Assembly: GCF_900115685.1 (NCBI RefSeq)
Contig: NZ_FOXJ01000008.1
Span: forward strand, 186,001 to 250,000
Source of the DNA: Variovorax sp. 770b2
GTDB taxonomy: Bacteria > Pseudomonadota > Gammaproteobacteria > Burkholderiales > Burkholderiaceae_C
Length of the DNA: 64,000 bases
Direction: 5' to 3'
Below the pieces are notes generated by a model, which was given only the letters and a program-made list of their open reading frames with translations, searched no databases and was not told the origin of the DNA. The translations under genes were made by a program, and so were the position numbers. Positions 53,546 through 61,007 of this stretch are shown one piece after another (positions within the stretch are counted from its first letter, which is position 1; each line of letters opens with the position of its first letter).

Positions 53546-53615
53546 CGGGTGCTCCCCGCAGCGAAATAAAGGAGGAGGGCGAAGCCCGGGGGACATTCGC
53601 GGAGGGGAGCACCCG
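53546..53615. repeat. 70-bp inverted-repeat element
   Basis: The arms CGGGTGCTCCCC and GGGGAGCACCCG are perfect over 12 bases, and after a three-base mismatch extend with GCGAA/TTCGC. The inside holds an A-rich and a G-rich segment with GGGC-GAA-GCCC. It lies between the convergent BON-fusion and Crp/Fnr genes. It resembles a small non-coding mobile palindrome; no transposase is near. Confidence 0.8.
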
Positions 53616-53652
53616 GTGGCCTGTGCACCCACCCTGAATGCCCCCGCGGAAA

Positions 53653-54261
53653 TCAAATCTTCCCGCGCTTGCGAAGCCGACTAAGGGTTTCTGCGGAGAG
53701 ATTGAGATACGAAGCCAGCTCCTTGCTCGGAATCCGGTCTTCCAGCTCGGGGTGCTTGCGCATGAACCGGTGCACCCGCCCCGGCGCATCCAGCAGGTGC
53801 AGCGTGATCGTGTGCGCCATGATCTCGCTCATTCCCTTCATCACCAGGTACTCGAACAGTTCCTTGGTCTGGGCATGCCGGTCGAGAAAGGTGATCCATT
53901 CCTTGAGCGGCAGGCTCGCCACGCGGGCCTTGGTGACGCACACGATGCCGTAGGGCGTCGGCGTGCCCAGCCGCAGCGCCGCGTAGCTGGTTTCCATGTC
54001 GTGCTCGTCGGCGAAGCGAAGGATCATTTCCTTGCCTTCGGGGTTGCTCACGACGCGTTTGAGGATGCCGTCGAGGATGAAGTACTGCTCCATCTCGCGC
54101 ACCCCCTGGTGCAACAGGAAATCGCCCTTGTTGCCGTCCACGATCACGAGGTGGGCTTCCAGTTCGGCGCGGTCGCTCTCGCTCAGGTCCTTGAGCAGGA
54201 CGTTCTGCCGGAGCTGCGCGCGAATGATGTTTTTTTCCGGGTGGTTTTCCAACAACGTCAT
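53653..54261 (-). CDS. Crp/Fnr-family transcriptional regulator
   Basis: A 202-aa regulator (from the ATG at 54261). The effector beta-barrel spans about 30-110 (EAHLVIVDGNKGDFLLHQGV, then YFILDGILKRVVSNPEGKEM). The dimer helix follows and the C-terminal winged helix is IPSKELASYLNLSAETLSRL. The recognition helix has E191, S194 and R195, the ExxSR pattern that in FNR reads TTGA. There is no N-terminal cysteine cluster, so it is not an oxygen-sensing FNR. An in-frame start at 54354 would cover the TTGACC palindrome with coding sequence and is less likely. It probably controls itself, oxc and tctC. Confidence 0.88.
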   Translation of the reverse strand: MTLLENHPEKNIIRAQLRQNVLLKDLSESDRAELEAHLVIVDGNKGDFLLHQGVREMEQYFILDGILKRVVSNPEGKEMILRFADEHDMETSYAALRLGTPTPYGIVCVTKARVASLPLKEWITFLDRHAQTKELFEYLVMKGMSEIMAHTITLHLLDAPGRVHRFMRKHPELEDRIPSKELASYLNLSAETLSRLRKRGKI

Positions 54262-54327
54262 GGGTCCCGTCTTGCTCGAATTCGCAACAACTTCTGGTTC
54301 ATCTGGCCGGTGCCGTTTTCCGGAAAG

Positions 54328-54341
54328 TTGACCGAGGTCAA
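54328..54341. promoter_or_regulatory. Crp/Fnr-type palindrome between the regulator and oxc
   Basis: TTGACCGAGGTCAA is a perfect-armed palindrome identical, on the other strand, to the one before tctC. It lies 66 bases from the regulator start and 72 bases from the oxc start. Its centre is about 33 bases from a CATAGT -10-like hexamer at 54365-54370, close to the class II activation geometry near -41.5. Confidence 0.82.
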
Positions 54342-54364
54342 CGCCTGAAAGCATGCCCCCGAAT

Positions 54365-54370
54365 CATAGT
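54365..54370 (+). promoter_or_regulatory. Possible -10 element of the oxc promoter
   Basis: CATAGT matches TATAAT at four of six bases in otherwise GC-rich DNA. Its distance from the Crp/Fnr palindrome fits an activator bound next to polymerase, where a poor -35 is expected; none is seen. Confidence 0.45.
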
Positions 54371-54413
54371 CCCGGCTCGGGCCTCGGCCATTCACCAAAG
54401 CAGAAGGAGAGAC

Positions 54414-56237
54414 ATGTCTTCAGTAAGAACGGACAAAGAGGCATCCACGACCCTGGACGACGCCCTCAAGCCCACGAGCCGGGCCGTTGACGGCGATGCG
54501 GTCGTGCGGGCCCTCAAACCGGTTGCGGACGACGCACCGGAGGCCGAAACGATCGACGGCTTCCACCTGGTCATCGATGCGCTGAAGCTGAACGACATCG
54601 ACACCATCTTCGGCCTCCCCGGCATCCCGATCACCGACCTGACGCGCATGGCGCAGGCCGAGGGCATGCGGGTCATCTCGTTCCGCCACGAGCAGCACGC
54701 CGGCAACGCCGCAGCCGCCGCGGGCTTCCTTACGCAAAAGCCCGGCATCTGCCTCACGGTGTCGGCCCCCGGTTTCCTCAACGGCCTCACGGCACTGGCC
54801 AACGCGACCACCAACTGCTTCCCGATGATCCTCATCAGCGGATCGAGCGAGCGCGAAATCGTCGACCTGCAGCAGGGCGACTACGAAGAGATGGACCAGT
54901 TGGCCATCGCCAAGCCGCTCTGCAAGGCCGCCTTCCGCGTGCTGCATGCCCAAGACATCGGCGTGGGCATCGCCCGCGCCATCCGCTCGGCGCTGTCGGG
55001 CCGCCCCGGCGGCGTGTACCTGGACCTGCCGGCCAAGCTCTTCGCGCAGACCATGGACGCGGTCAAGGGCAAGGCATCGCTCATCAAGGTGGTCGATCCG
55101 GCACCGCGCCAGATCCCCGCGCCCGACGCCGTCAAGCGCGCGCTCGACCTGCTCAAGGGCGCCAAGAAGCCGCTCATCCTGCTGGGCAAGGGCGCCGCCT
55201 ACGCACAGGCCGATGCCGACATCCGCGCACTGGTCGAGAAGACGGGTATTCCCTACCTCCCGATGTCGATGGCCAAGGGCCTCCTGCCCGACACGCACGC
55301 GCAATCGGCCGCGGCCGCGCGCTCCTACGTGCTGCAAGAGGCCGACGTGGTGCTGCTCATCGGCGCGCGCCTGAACTGGCTGCTCTCGCACGGCAAGGGC
55401 AAGACCTGGGCCGAGGACAAGGGCGCCAAGCAGTTCATCCAGATCGACATCGCACCGACCGAGATCGACAGCAACGTGGCCATCGCCGCGCCGGTGATCG
55501 GCGACATCGGCTCCTGCGTGGCGGCCCTCCTGGGCGGCATCGATGCCAAGTGGGCCAAGCCGCCGACCGAATGGACCGGCGCCATCGCCGAGCGCAAGGA
55601 CAAGAACCTCTCCAAGATGGCCGTGACGCTCGCCGCGCGTCCGTCGCCGATGAACTTCCACAGCGCGCTCAGCGTGATCCGCGACCAGGTGAAGGCCCGC
55701 CCCGACGCCATCGTGGTGAACGAAGGCGCCAACACGCTGGACTTCGCGCGCAGCATCGTGGACATGTACGAGCCGCGCAAGCGCCTCGATGTGGGCACCT
55801 GGGGGATCATGGGCATCGGCATGGGCTTTGCCGTGGCCGCCGCCGTGGTCACCGACAAGCCGGTGATCGCCATCGAGGGCGACAGCGCCTTCGGCTTCAG
55901 CGGCATGGAGGTGGAAACCATCTGCCGCTACAACCTGCCGATCTGCATCATCGTTTTCAACAACAACGGCGTGTACCGCGGCACCGACGTGAACGCGAGC
56001 GGCACTGCCGACGTGGCGCCCACCGTGTTCGTGAAGAACGCGCGCTACGACAAGCTGATGGAAGCCTTCGGCGGCGTGGGCGTCAACGCCACCACCGCCG
56101 ACGAGCTGCAGAAGGCCCTCACCGAGGCCGTCGCCTCGCGCCGCCCGACCCTCATCAACGCCGTCATCGACGAGACCGCGGGCACGGAAAGCGGGCGCAT
56201 CACGAGCCTGAACCCCGCCACGGCGAAGAAGAAGTAA
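54414..56237 (+). CDS. oxc: Oxalyl-CoA decarboxylase
   Basis: A 607-aa thiamine diphosphate enzyme turning oxalyl-CoA into formyl-CoA and CO2. The catalytic Glu is E93 in ISFRHEQHAGNAAAAAGF. Then come VSAPGFLNGLTALANATTNC, SGSSEREIVDLQQGDYEEMD and SGRPGGVYLDLPAKLFAQT, all hallmarks of Oxc rather than acetolactate synthase. The ThDP/Mg motif is EGDSAFGFSGMEVETICRYN followed by FNNNGVYRG. Compared with Oxalobacter Oxc (568 aa) it has an N-terminal lead of about 40 residues, rich in charged residues. The start at 54414 is preceded by AGAAGGAGAG. Confidence 0.97.
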   Translation: MSSVRTDKEASTTLDDALKPTSRAVDGDAVVRALKPVADDAPEAETIDGFHLVIDALKLNDIDTIFGLPGIPITDLTRMAQAEGMRVISFRHEQHAGNAAAAAGFLTQKPGICLTVSAPGFLNGLTALANATTNCFPMILISGSSEREIVDLQQGDYEEMDQLAIAKPLCKAAFRVLHAQDIGVGIARAIRSALSGRPGGVYLDLPAKLFAQTMDAVKGKASLIKVVDPAPRQIPAPDAVKRALDLLKGAKKPLILLGKGAAYAQADADIRALVEKTGIPYLPMSMAKGLLPDTHAQSAAAARSYVLQEADVVLLIGARLNWLLSHGKGKTWAEDKGAKQFIQIDIAPTEIDSNVAIAAPVIGDIGSCVAALLGGIDAKWAKPPTEWTGAIAERKDKNLSKMAVTLAARPSPMNFHSALSVIRDQVKARPDAIVVNEGANTLDFARSIVDMYEPRKRLDVGTWGIMGIGMGFAVAAAVVTDKPVIAIEGDSAFGFSGMEVETICRYNLPICIIVFNNNGVYRGTDVNASGTADVAPTVFVKNARYDKLMEAFGGVGVNATTADELQKALTEAVASRRPTLINAVIDETAGTESGRITSLNPATAKKK

Positions 56238-56264
56238 TTACCAAATCCATCCAGGAGATATCAC

Positions 56265-57521
56265 ATGAGCGACAACAAACCCCTCAACGGCATCAAGATC
56301 ATCGACTTCACGCACGTGCAGGCGGGCCCCGCCTGCACGCAGATGCTGGCCTGGTTCGGCGCCGACGTCATCAAGGTCGAGCGCCCCGGCGCCGGCGACG
56401 TCACGCGCTCGCAACTGCGCGACATCCCGGATGTGGACGCGCTCTACTTCACCATGCTCAACAGCAACAAGCGCTCGCTCACGCTGGACACCAAGCAGCC
56501 CGAAGGCAAGCTGGTGCTGGAGAAGCTCATCAAGGAATCGGACGTGCTGGTGGAGAACTTCGGCCCCGGCGCGCTGGACCGCATGGGCTTCACCTGGGAG
56601 CGCATCCAGGAACTGAACCCCAAGATGATCGTCGCCTCGGTCAAGGGCTTCAGCGACGGCCACCACTACGAAGACCTGAAGGTGTATGAGAACGTCGCGC
56701 AGTGCGCCGGCGGCGCCGCATCGACCACCGGCTTCTGGGACGGCCCGCCGACCGTGAGCGCTGCGGCGCTGGGCGACAGCAACACCGGCATGCACCTGGC
56801 CATCGGCATCCTGACGGCCATCATCGGCCGCGAGCAGACCGGCAAGGGCCAGCGCGTGGCCTGCTCGATGCAGGACGCAGTGCTCAACCTCTGCCGCGTG
56901 AAGATGCGCGACCAGCAGCGCCTGGACCGCCTCGGCTACCTGGAGGAATACCCGCAATACCCGCACGGCACGTTCAGCGACGTGGTGCCGCGCGGCGGCA
57001 ATGCCGGCGGCGGCGGCCAGCCGGGCTGGGTGCTCAAGTGCAAGGGCTGGGAGACCGACCCGAACGCCTACATCTACTTCACCATCCAGGGCCACGCCTG
57101 GGCGCCGATCTGCGACGCCATCGGCAAGCCCGAATGGAAGACCGACCCCGACTACGCGACCCCCAAGGCGCGCCAGCCGCACATCACCGACATCTTCGCG
57201 ACCATCGAGGTCTGGCTGGCCGAGAAGACCAAGTTCGAGGCGGTCGACATCCTGCGCAAGTTCGACATTCCATGCGCGCCGGTGCTGACGATGAAGGAAC
57301 TGCTGAACGACGAATCGCTGCGCGCCAGCGGCTCCATCGTCGAAGTGCCGCACAAGGAGCGCGGCAGCTACTTCACCGTGGGCAGCCCGATCAAGTTCTC
57401 GGACCTGAAGCCCGAGATCACCGGATCGCCCCTCCTGGGCGAGCACACCGAGGAAGTGCTGGCCGAGCTGGGCTACTCGAAGGCCCAGATCACGAGCCTG
57501 CGCGAAGCCAAGGCCGTCTGA
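56265..57521 (+). CDS. frc: Formyl-CoA:oxalate CoA-transferase (first copy)
   Basis: A 418-aa class III CoA-transferase. It opens PLNGIKIIDFTHVQAGPACT and has WFGADVIKVERPGAGDVTRS and LRDIPDVDALYFTMLNSNKR. The catalytic Asp is expected near residue 170 in the segment GDSNTGMHLAIGILTAIIGR, and the glycine-rich loop GGNAGGGGQPGW matches Frc. It passes CoA from formyl-CoA to oxalate, closing the cycle with Oxc. The gene follows oxc by 27 bases with AGGAGA before the start. It shares clear similarity with the second copy at 58 kb. Confidence 0.96.
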   Translation: MSDNKPLNGIKIIDFTHVQAGPACTQMLAWFGADVIKVERPGAGDVTRSQLRDIPDVDALYFTMLNSNKRSLTLDTKQPEGKLVLEKLIKESDVLVENFGPGALDRMGFTWERIQELNPKMIVASVKGFSDGHHYEDLKVYENVAQCAGGAASTTGFWDGPPTVSAAALGDSNTGMHLAIGILTAIIGREQTGKGQRVACSMQDAVLNLCRVKMRDQQRLDRLGYLEEYPQYPHGTFSDVVPRGGNAGGGGQPGWVLKCKGWETDPNAYIYFTIQGHAWAPICDAIGKPEWKTDPDYATPKARQPHITDIFATIEVWLAEKTKFEAVDILRKFDIPCAPVLTMKELLNDESLRASGSIVEVPHKERGSYFTVGSPIKFSDLKPEITGSPLLGEHTEEVLAELGYSKAQITSLREAKAV

Positions 57522-57565
57522 GGCCGCAGCGAAAAGACATAGAGAGAAAGAAGCGGGAGCACACC

Positions 57566-58000
57566 TTGTCGTCATCGACCGTCGATCTGAACCAACTCGT
57601 TGCCGGAGCCGGCGACGCGATCATGGTCTGCGATGCCGAGGGTGCCATCACGCTGTGGAACAAGGCTGCCGAGCGCATCTTCGGCTTTACCGAAGCCGAA
57701 GCGCTCGGGCAGTCGCTGGACATCATCATCCCCATGCGACAACGCCAGCGGCATTGGGATGGCTATCACAAGACGATGGAAACGGCGGTCACCAGATACG
57801 GTGCCGACGTGCTGCGCGTGCCCGCCCTGCACAAGGACGGGCATACCCTTTCCATCGCCTTCACGGTCTCCATGCTGTTCGCCCAGGATCAACAGGTTTC
57901 AGGCATCGTCGCCATCGTGCGCGACGAAACCGCCCGCTTCGCCGAGGAGCGCAAGTTGCGCGCCCGTCTGGTAGAAGTCGAAGCCGCGACGAACAAATAA
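57566..58000 (+). CDS. Stand-alone PAS domain protein
   Basis: A 144-aa protein with a single PAS fold: AGAGDAIMVCDAEGAITLWN, then KAAERIFGFTEAEALGQSLD and a PAC-like end (VSGIVAIVRDETARFAEERK). There is no kinase, HTH or GGDEF domain. The first in-frame ATG is inside the PAS fold, so the start is taken as TTG at 57566 with GGGAG 8 bases upstream. It sits between the two CoA-transferase genes in the same operon. It could sense a metabolite or redox state and touch a regulator or an enzyme; the partner is unknown. Confidence 0.85.
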   Translation: MSSSTVDLNQLVAGAGDAIMVCDAEGAITLWNKAAERIFGFTEAEALGQSLDIIIPMRQRQRHWDGYHKTMETAVTRYGADVLRVPALHKDGHTLSIAFTVSMLFAQDQQVSGIVAIVRDETARFAEERKLRARLVEVEAATNK

Positions 58001-58015
58001 GACAGGAGACACACG

Positions 58016-59263
58016 ATGAGCAAGGCACTCGAAGGCGTTCGCATTCTCGACTTCACCCATGTGCAGTCGGGCCCCACCTGCACGCAACTGCTGGCATGGT
58101 TCGGCGCCGACGTGATCAAGGTCGAGCGCGCCGGCGAAGGCGACGCCACGCGCGGGCAGCTGCGGGACATTCCCGGTGTGGACAGCCTCTACTTCACGAT
58201 GCTGAACCACAACAAGCGCTCGATCACGCTGGACACCAAGAACCCCAAGGGCAAGCAGGTCCTGGACACGCTGATCAAGACCTGCGACGTGCTGGTGGAG
58301 AACTTCGCGCCCGGCGCACTGGACCGCATGGGCATCACCTGGGCGCACATCCAGAAGCTCAACCCGCGGATGATCGTCGCGTCGGTCAAGGGCTTCGGCC
58401 CCGGCAAGTACGAGCACTGCAAGGTCTACGAGAACGTCGCGCAATGCGCCGGCGGCGCCGCGTCGACCACCGGCTTCGAGGACGGCCCGCCCGTCGTCAC
58501 CGGCGCGCAGATCGGCGACAGCGGCACCGGGCTGCACCTGGCGCTGGGCATCGTCGCCGCGCTCTACCAGCGCAACAACACCGGGCGCGGCCAGCAGGTG
58601 CTCGCGCCGATGCAGGACGCCGTGCTCAACCTGTGCCGCGTGAAGATGCGCGACCAGCAGCGCCTGGAGCGCACCGGCACCATGCACGAGTACCCGCAGT
58701 ACCCGGACGGCAAGTTCGGCGACGCGGTGCCGCGCGCGGGGAACGCATCGGGCGGCGGGCAGCCGGGCTCCATCCTCAAGTGCAAGGGCTGGGAGACCGA
58801 CCCGAACGCCTACATCTACTTCATCACGCAGGGCGCGGTGTGGCCTGCCGTCTGCAAGGTGATCGGCGAGGAGAGCTGGATCACCGACGAGGCCTACGCC
58901 ACGCCGGCCGCGCGCTTGCTGCACCTGAAGCCGATCTTCGCGCGCATCGAGCAATGGACCATGACCAAGACCAAGTTCGAGGCCATGGACATCCTCAACG
59001 AGTTCGACATCCCGTGCGGCCCGATTCTCTCCATGAAGGAAATCGCCGCGGACGAATCGCTGCGCGAGACGGGGACCATCGTCGAGGTGGACCACCCGAC
59101 GCGCGGCAAGTACCTGACGGTGGGCAACCCCATCAAGATGTCCGACAGCGCGACCGACGTGACCCGTGCGCCGCTGTTGGGCGAGCACACGGAAGAGGTG
59201 CTGCGTCAATTGGGATATGGCGTCGACGAAATCGCCATGCTGCGCACAGAGCGCGTGATTTGA
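58016..59263 (+). CDS. frc: Formyl-CoA:oxalate CoA-transferase (second copy)
   Basis: A 415-aa class III CoA-transferase, clearly a paralogue of the first. It opens LEGVRILDFTHVQSGPTCTQ and has WFGADVIKVERAGEGDATRG and LRDIPGVDSLYFTMLNHNKR. The catalytic-Asp region reads GDSGTGLHLALGIVAALYQR and the glycine-rich loop AGNASGGGQPGS, where the first copy has GGNAGGGGQPGW. It may use another CoA donor such as succinyl-CoA or acetyl-CoA. AGGAGA precedes the ATG. It is the last gene before the AT-rich leader. Confidence 0.94.
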   Translation: MSKALEGVRILDFTHVQSGPTCTQLLAWFGADVIKVERAGEGDATRGQLRDIPGVDSLYFTMLNHNKRSITLDTKNPKGKQVLDTLIKTCDVLVENFAPGALDRMGITWAHIQKLNPRMIVASVKGFGPGKYEHCKVYENVAQCAGGAASTTGFEDGPPVVTGAQIGDSGTGLHLALGIVAALYQRNNTGRGQQVLAPMQDAVLNLCRVKMRDQQRLERTGTMHEYPQYPDGKFGDAVPRAGNASGGGQPGSILKCKGWETDPNAYIYFITQGAVWPAVCKVIGEESWITDEAYATPAARLLHLKPIFARIEQWTMTKTKFEAMDILNEFDIPCGPILSMKEIAADESLRETGTIVEVDHPTRGKYLTVGNPIKMSDSATDVTRAPLLGEHTEEVLRQLGYGVDEIAMLRTERVI

Positions 59264-59304
59264 ATCGACAGCACGCGCCGACCGACCGATAAATAAAGTG
59301 TTCC

Positions 59305-59330
59305 TTGCAAATGGCGAAAGCCATTTGCAA
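59305..59330. promoter_or_regulatory. Perfect 11-bp inverted repeat in the AT-rich leader
   Basis: TTGCAAATGGC-gaaa-GCCATTTGCAA. A related half-site, catggcaaatgcattc, follows at about 59370-59385. A T run lies 14 bases after the repeat, so it may end frc transcription, act as an operator for the next gene, or both. Confidence 0.65.
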
Positions 59331-59490
59331 TGGATGACTGCGCCCTTTTTTGCCAATTCACATATAACGCATGGCAAATGCATTCAATAAAATAGTTTAA
59401 CTATTATTTATCGATCATCGAATCTACATTTTGATCATGCCGACCCGCCACCCATTTGTCGCCCGGCATTCAATTTCCAGGAGAAATTTC
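59331..59490 (+). promoter_or_regulatory. AT-rich leader with palindrome
   Basis: About 150 bases here are much richer in A and T than the rest of the window. They contain the 15-bp palindrome AATAGTT-T-AACTATT at 59391-59405 within further A/T repeats. This is a likely promoter/operator for the 110-aa gene and the sucCD-like genes. AGGAG at 59479-59483 is the ribosome binding site. Confidence 0.6.
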
Positions 59491-59823
59491 ATGATGATCG
59501 ATGATGCGCCCATTCAATACTGGAGCTCCGAGACGGAGCGCAACGCCTACAACGCGGCCTTCTACGAGCTGGGCCTGCGCTGGCACTGGGATCGCGAAAC
59601 CTATTGCCAATTGCTGCGCCAGAGCCAGGACGGCCCCGAGCGCGTGTGCCATTACCTCAGCACGCACCAGCCGCATCTGCTGCGCGCCTACGACGCCAAA
59701 TCGCTGGCCGAGGTGATCGAGCAGAAGAAGGAAGTGCACCAGCAGCGCGAATTGAGCCAGGGCCTCGGAAACCGGCGCTATTTCAATTGGGCCGAAAGCC
59801 ACGGCGCCGAATTGGGCGCGTAA
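59491..59823 (+). CDS. Unknown 110-aa protein of the oxalate locus
   Basis: The start has AGGAG 7 bases upstream. The product begins MMIDDAPIQYWSSETERNAY, continues NAAFYELGLRWHWDRETYCQ and GPERVCHYLSTHQPHLLRAY, and ends NRRYFNWAESHGAELGA. It is soluble, mostly helical and rich in aromatic residues, with two Cys and several His residues. I do not recognise the family. It is 10 bases upstream of the sucC-like gene, hence in the same operon. It might be an accessory or regulatory subunit for the CoA enzymes. Confidence 0.75.
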   Translation: MMIDDAPIQYWSSETERNAYNAAFYELGLRWHWDRETYCQLLRQSQDGPERVCHYLSTHQPHLLRAYDAKSLAEVIEQKKEVHQQRELSQGLGNRRYFNWAESHGAELGA

Positions 59824-59833
59824 AGCAATTGCC

Positions 59834-61006
59834 ATGAATATCCACGAATACCAGGGCAAGGACGTATTGCGCAAATACGGCGTCACCACGCCCCGTGGAT
59901 TCGCCTGCGCATCGGCCGACGAAGCCGCCGACGCCGCCACCCGCCTGGGCGGCCGCGCCTGGGTGGTGAAGGCGCAGATCCACGCCGGCGGCCGCGGCAA
60001 GGGCGGCGGCGTGAAGCTCGCGTGGTCGGTGGACGAAGTGCGCCGGCACGCGAGCCAGATGCTCGGCATGACGCTCAAGACCCACCAGACGGGCCCCGAA
60101 GGCCGCGTGGTGAAGCGCCTGCTGGTGGAAGAGGGCATCGAGGTCGACAAGGAGCTCTACCTCGCCATGGTGGTCGACCGCGAAGCGGGCCGCGTGGCGC
60201 TGATGGCCTCCAGCGAAGGCGGCATGGACATCGAAGAGGTCGCCGCGCGCACGCCCGGCAAGATCCACAAGGTGCTCATCGATCCGGCGACGGGCCTGAA
60301 GGGCAGCGAGGCCGACATCGTGGCGCGCAGCATCGGTCTCTCGGGCAAGTCGGTGATGCAGGCGCGCACGCTGATGCAGAACCTCTACCAGGCGTTCGAC
60401 GCGAGCGATGCGTCGCTCGCCGAGATCAACCCGCTGGTCGTGACGCGCGACGGCCGGGTGATCGCGCTGGACGCCAAGTTCAACTTCGATCCGAACGCGC
60501 TCTATCGCCAGCCCGAGATCGTGGCGATGCGCGACTTCGACGAGGAAGACCCGGCCGAGGTCGAGGCGTCGCGTTTCGATCTCTCGTACATCGCGCTGGA
60601 CGGCGACATCGGCTGCCTGGTGAACGGCGCGGGCCTGGCGATGGCGACGATGGACGTGATCAAGCTGTACGGCGGTTCGCCCGCCAACTTCCTGGATGTG
60701 GGCGGCGGCGCGACGGCCGAGAAAGTGACGCAGGCCTTCAAGCTGATGCTGCGCAACCCCAACCTGCGCGCGATCCTGGTCAACATCTTCGGCGGGATCA
60801 TGAAGTGCGACGTGATCGCGCGGGGCGTGATCGCCGCCGCGCGCGAGGTCGAGCTCTCGGTGCCGCTCGTGGTGCGCATGAAGGGCACCAACGAGAGCCT
60901 GGGCCGCACGATCCTTGCGCAATCGGGCCTGCCGATCCTCACGGCCGACGACATGGCGGATGCCGCCCAACAGGCCGTGGCTGCAGCCCGGCGGAGGAGC
61001 AACTGA
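59834..61006 (+). CDS. sucC: Succinyl-CoA synthetase beta subunit-like protein
   Basis: A 390-aa ATP-grasp CoA ligase subunit. It opens MNIHEYQGKDVLRKYGVTTP, with KAQIHAGGRGKGGGVKLAWS in the nucleotide site, EINPLVVTRDGRVIALDAKF for Mg binding, and NFLDVGGGATAEKVTQAFKL then NIFGGIMKCDVIARGVIAAA at the subunit interface. The usual sucCD pair is a TCA gene, but this copy sits in the oxalate operon, so it could feed succinyl-CoA to the CoA-transferases or act as a malate-CoA ligase-type enzyme. Substrate specificity cannot be read from the sequence. Confidence 0.9.
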   Translation: MNIHEYQGKDVLRKYGVTTPRGFACASADEAADAATRLGGRAWVVKAQIHAGGRGKGGGVKLAWSVDEVRRHASQMLGMTLKTHQTGPEGRVVKRLLVEEGIEVDKELYLAMVVDREAGRVALMASSEGGMDIEEVAARTPGKIHKVLIDPATGLKGSEADIVARSIGLSGKSVMQARTLMQNLYQAFDASDASLAEINPLVVTRDGRVIALDAKFNFDPNALYRQPEIVAMRDFDEEDPAEVEASRFDLSYIALDGDIGCLVNGAGLAMATMDVIKLYGGSPANFLDVGGGATAEKVTQAFKLMLRNPNLRAILVNIFGGIMKCDVIARGVIAAAREVELSVPLVVRMKGTNESLGRTILAQSGLPILTADDMADAAQQAVAAARRRSN

Positions 61007-61007
61007 A

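Noticed and set aside
53653..54354. Classical oxygen-sensing FNR
   Set aside because: The N-terminal cysteine cluster is missing; only the DNA-reading helix is FNR-like.
54414..56237. Acetolactate synthase or another ThDP decarboxylase
   Set aside because: The SSEREIVDLQQGDYEEMD and SAPGFLNGLTALANATTNC segments and the two frc neighbours identify oxalyl-CoA decarboxylase.
59312..59328. Sigma-54 promoter (TGGC ... TTGC) in the AT-rich leader
   Set aside because: The spacing between the GG and GC elements is two bases too long, and the bases are explained by the inverted repeat.
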